This document shows positions 61,842 to 64,000 of a stretch of DNA of 64,000 bases, in pieces. Where the stretch lies: contig NZ_JACFTD010000001.1 in assembly GCF_014282005.1 (NCBI RefSeq), positions 248,001 through 312,000 on the forward strand. Reading direction: 5' to 3'. Origin of the DNA: Sporosarcina sp. BP05 (GTDB lineage Bacteria; Bacillota; Bacilli; Bacillales_A; Planococcaceae). The stretch's first letter is position 1; each line of letters begins with the position of its first letter. The translations under genes and the position numbers were made by a program. Below the pieces are notes generated by a model. That model saw only the letters and a program-made list of their open reading frames with translations. It did not search any database and was not told where the DNA came from.

Positions 61842-62905
61842 GCGTATTTCCCCCCTTCATACAATGGTATTTCCAGTCGTACACTCGTCCCTTTTCCAGG
61901 TTCAGTAAGGACAGTCGTTCGCCCTTCAACCAACTCTGCCCGTTCCCTCATCCCATATAGACCAAGACCTGTACCTTTTGGATGAATCGCGTTCAAATTA
62001 AATCCGATTCCTTCGTCGATAACATGTAACTTCAAATACCCATCATCTTCAAATAGCCTAACAGTAAGATCCTCAGTGCCTGCGTATTTTAGTGCATTAA
62101 ACACCGCTTCCTGGCAAACCCGGTAAACGACTGTTTCAATTTCACCTTCGTATCTTTTCGAGTCCAGCTCCGCTGTAAAATGGACGACAAGTCCGTAGTT
62201 TTTTTCCATCCATTTAAAATGTGTTCTAAATGCAGCTTCCATCCCTAAATCATCAAGTGTCGCTGGTCTTAGTTCGACGGATAGATGACGGATATCGTCC
62301 AATAACCGCATGAGTGAGCCTTCTGTCTGCTGCACTTTTTTTAACACTTCTGCATCGACATTCATATATTTCAATACACGAAGTTCAACTAGTGAACTAA
62401 GCACTTCCTGCGCCACCCCATCATGCAACTCCCTCGAAATCCGTTTTCGCTCGTCTTCCTGGGCTTTGATGATATTTTTCGTAATCATTTTCTGATTAAG
62501 CATTTCCTGTGTTTTATATTGTTTCGTCAAATCACGGAGCATGAATACACGGATCCCGTTTTCCACGTCAATCGTTTGATAACTAGCCGTGTAAGGAATA
62601 ACCCCTTTGCCCTTGGTGTCCAAGTACACTTGGAACGAACTGAAATCTTCATCTGGGCTCTTCAAATAACACGATATGCATGTCTGAAGCTCTTGTTCAT
62701 TCGTATAACCTTTACAGGACATGCATATCGCCTCTGCATCGCCTGCCGCCATGCTATCGAGTACTTCCGCATTCAAAATGAGTTCGGCAGCGCTATTCAT
62801 TGTGAGTACCTTTCCAGTACGGTCAAAAAAGAAGATGGCCTCTGCAGAATTGCCATACATCTTCATCAACAGATCCGTCAATTGAAATTCACTCATACTC
62901 TTCAA
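61838..62905 (-). CDS. nreB: Oxygen sensor histidine kinase NreB
   Basis: A 355-residue cytosolic kinase. The N-terminal PAS domain holds four Cys at 61, 64, 76 and 79, spaced C-x2-C-x11-C-x2-C, the ligands of the oxygen-sensitive [4Fe-4S] cluster of NreB. The kinase core is of the NarQ-like HPK7 type with [10 protein letters not shown] and the ATP-site motifs DEGIGFN and [13 protein letters not shown]. Loss of the cluster in air shuts off phosphorylation of NreC. It begins with TTG overlapping the nreA stop. Confidence 0.95.
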   Translation of the reverse strand: MKSMSEFQLTDLLMKMYGNSAEAIFFFDRTGKVLTMNSAAELILNAEVLDSMAAGDAEAICMSCKGYTNEQELQTCISCYLKSPDEDFSSFQVYLDTKGKGVIPYTASYQTIDVENGIRVFMLRDLTKQYKTQEMLNQKMITKNIIKAQEDERKRISRELHDGVAQEVLSSLVELRVLKYMNVDAEVLKKVQQTEGSLMRLLDDIRHLSVELRPATLDDLGMEAAFRTHFKWMEKNYGLVVHFTAELDSKRYEGEIETVVYRVCQEAVFNALKYAGTEDLTVRLFEDDGYLKLHVIDEGIGFNLNAIHPKGTGLGLYGMRERAELVEGRTTVLTEPGKGTSVRLEIPLYEGGKYA

Positions 62906-63366
62906 TTTCCAACCATCTCCTTATTAAAAAATTGGCCAAACGTCGGACCAACCACCTGTTTAAATTCCGTAAAACATTCTAGCGTCAATTTCTCTTCGGT
63001 ACGGTAACCTACAAGTAACACACCTTTTACTCGATTATATTCATAAAGCGCGATTGCACCAAAACTTTTCAACCCTTCTGCTACGATAATCGGATAATTA
63101 TACAGGTCTTTTCTTCCAATCATTTTTTCCGCATCTTCTACAAGGAGCGGTTTGCCTGTCTTAAAAACATGACCTACAATACCTTTACCAGTTTGTAAAA
63201 CGATTCTTCGATAACGGTTACTTCGATTTCCTATAGTAAATACCCATTTCAGCTCGAACCGGAACTCTACCGATTGGACAAGTGCCAACCCGACAAAGTC
63301 AAAGGCGAAATGGTCCCGCAGACGTCCCATTTCCTGTTGGTAATTAAAATCGTTCTGTCCATTCAT
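62902..63366 (-). CDS. nreA: Nitrate receptor NreA (GAF domain)
   Basis: A 154-residue single-GAF protein. In staphylococci NreA binds nitrate and, when empty, inhibits NreB phosphorylation. Order nreA-nreB-nreC with 4-base overlaps and the following kinase identity support the call. GAF residues such as GKGIVGHVFKTGKPLLVEDAEK are visible. ATG 63366 follows AAGGAG. A hairpin lies in its leader and a TTGACA -35-like box at 63451-63446. Confidence 0.88.
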   Translation of the reverse strand: MNGQNDFNYQQEMGRLRDHFAFDFVGLALVQSVEFRFELKWVFTIGNRSNRYRRIVLQTGKGIVGHVFKTGKPLLVEDAEKMIGRKDLYNYPIIVAEGLKSFGAIALYEYNRVKGVLLVGYRTEEKLTLECFTEFKQVVGPTFGQFFNKEMVGN

Positions 63367-63387
63367 CCCTTTTTACTCCTTATATAG

Positions 63388-63410
63388 AAAAAAGGCGGTT
63401 GCCCCTTTCC
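63388..63410 (-). terminator. Terminator-like hairpin in the nreA leader
   Basis: On the minus strand AAAGG-GGC pairs with GCC-TTT (one bulge), loop AACC, ending in TTTTTT. It lies 22 bases before the nreA start codon, where an attenuator would sit. It could also be the remains of an upstream terminator. Confidence 0.4.
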
Positions 63411-63500
63411 TACTATTTAATTCAAACTGTTCTTTCTATCAGTTTTGTCAAGAGTACCCCTTCTTCAAATTTCGATAGAAATTAAGGAGGGGGTGAATTG

Positions 63501-63563
63501 ATGCTTTTTGTTTGCATTGTGAATCGTAAAAATAGCTCTTTGAACATATGTTCGATATACTAG
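63501..63563 (+). CDS. Possible 20-codon leader ORF
   Basis: ATG 63501 follows AAGGAGGGGGTG, a very strong ribosome site, and the frame (MLFVCIVNRK...) stops at TAG 63561. It lies directly upstream of the TnpB-like gene and overlaps the LexA-like box. It may be a leader peptide, a relic of a truncated gene, or chance. Confidence 0.25.
   Translation: MLFVCIVNRKNSSLNICSIY
63541..63554. promoter_or_regulatory. LexA (DinR)-like box
   Basis: TGAACATATGTTCG contains a perfect GAAC-N4-GTTC palindrome and fits 12 of 14 positions of the Bacillus LexA consensus. A TTGAAC -35-like box overlaps it and TATAAG lies 19 bases on. It sits 30 bases before the TnpB-like start codon. Confidence 0.5.
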
Positions 63564-63583
63564 ATATAAGGAGCTGAACTATT

Positions 63584-64000
63584 ATGACTTTGGAAAAAGA
63601 TTCTCCTAAAAATTATAAGACTCGTCAAATTTGGATTAAAAAAGGACATCGGTTGTTTCCTTACTTTCAAGAAATGACTCAAAACGCTAAAAACATGCAC
63701 AACACAACGAACTTTTATATAAGGCAGGTTTACACTGGATTAACCCAAGATAAACCACTCCAACCTTTACAAATTGAAGTTTTGAGCACGATTGAAGATA
63801 ATTTGTTTAAAATAAATGAAGTTCAGACGGCTACTTTTTACAAGAAAAATGAAAAGGAACAATCAAAACCTGAAGAAAAACGAAAAGAAGTGAAGTGTAA
63901 TTTATTTGAAAAGCCTTCACAAGAGCAACCCTATGTTAATTACAACTTTTTGGATGCTTTATTTAAATTAATTGGTCAAAAGGATTATCGTTCACTACCT
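63584..64000 (+). CDS. TnpB-family protein, long form, 5' part only
   Basis: The frame starts at ATG 63584, 7 or more bases after AAGGAG, and runs off the window; 139 residues are visible. The segment KTRQIWIKKGHRLFPYFQEM...NTTNFYIRQVYTGL...LQPLQIEVL and a later YNFLDALFKLIG...DYRSLP matches, from memory, the long TnpB-related proteins annotated as IS605 OrfB or TnpB accessory proteins. These carry a longer N-terminus than the tnpB at 30-31 kb, so it is a different lineage. The RuvC residues lie beyond the window. Confidence 0.75.
   Translation, partial: MTLEKDSPKNYKTRQIWIKKGHRLFPYFQEMTQNAKNMHNTTNFYIRQVYTGLTQDKPLQPLQIEVLSTIEDNLFKINEVQTATFYKKNEKEQSKPEEKRKEVKCNLFEKPSQEQPYVNYNFLDALFKLIGQKDYRSLP

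Overview
The window reads as chromosomal DNA of a low-to-mid G+C Gram-positive bacterium of the order Bacillales. The best guess is Planococcaceae (Sporosarcina-like). This is an inference from strong GGAGG-type ribosome sites, many TTG and GTG starts, a sigma-B promoter, CcpA-type cre sites, a BmrA orthologue and NreABC. No rRNA, prophage or CRISPR array is visible. One tRNA (Ala, GGC) is present.

Layout. 0-5 kb: a gene tail and a WapI-type immunity gene, a PAS-GGDEF cyclase, tRNA-Ala, a DUF2804 gene and two tandem YusW-like lipoproteins. 5.1-5.9 kb: a tandem array of 122-bp palindromic repeats. 5.9-12.6 kb: a heterodimeric ABC exporter (YfiB/YfiC type), then a structured intergenic region with a 20-bp periodic array, then a GntR(YtrA)-ABC operon. 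12.6-24.7 kb: an EamA transporter, a PAS-GGDEF-EAL protein, a two-part ThrE exporter, a beta-propeller surface protein, an AtoE transporter, a sigma-B-type SDR, and a TetR/YhgE pair. 24.8-29 kb: an ABC-F gene with a leader ORF and attenuator, then BmrA. 29.2-31.7 kb: a DUF2089/SHOCT-like operon with a TnpB element inserted exactly in front of its first codon. 31.9-37.5 kb: an aminotransferase, an acyl-CoA dehydrogenase, and a lysine 6-dehydrogenase/semialdehyde dehydrogenase pair with a cre site. 37.6-42.3 kb: a SEC-C protein, a DHA2 drug exporter with a divergent TetR gene and paired operators, and an AIM24 protein. 43-49.3 kb: LysR, hutG-gltS, an NSS transporter, a VOC protein and a hydroxyacid dehydrogenase. 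49.4-54.9 kb: a CitA-type two-component system and tctCBA. 55-63.4 kb: molybdenum cofactor genes (moaA, mobA, moaD, moaE, mobB, moeA, moaC, moaB, moeB) continuous with nreC-nreB-nreA. The right edge holds the start of a second, longer TnpB-family gene behind a LexA-like box.

How it fits together. The nre genes sense oxygen and nitrate, and the adjacent Moco genes would supply the cofactor for nitrate reductase. The lysine and tricarboxylate modules carry candidate carbon-catabolite sites. Four drug-type exporters, an ABC-F protein and their local regulators make the region rich in stress and antibiotic-response loci.

Most interesting signals: the TnpB insertion between a ribosome site and its start codon; the hairpin repeat families that begin exactly at stop codons; the five-copy 20-bp array between divergent ABC operons; and the leader-peptide attenuator of the ABC-F gene. 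All calls come from reading the sequence; no database search was run.
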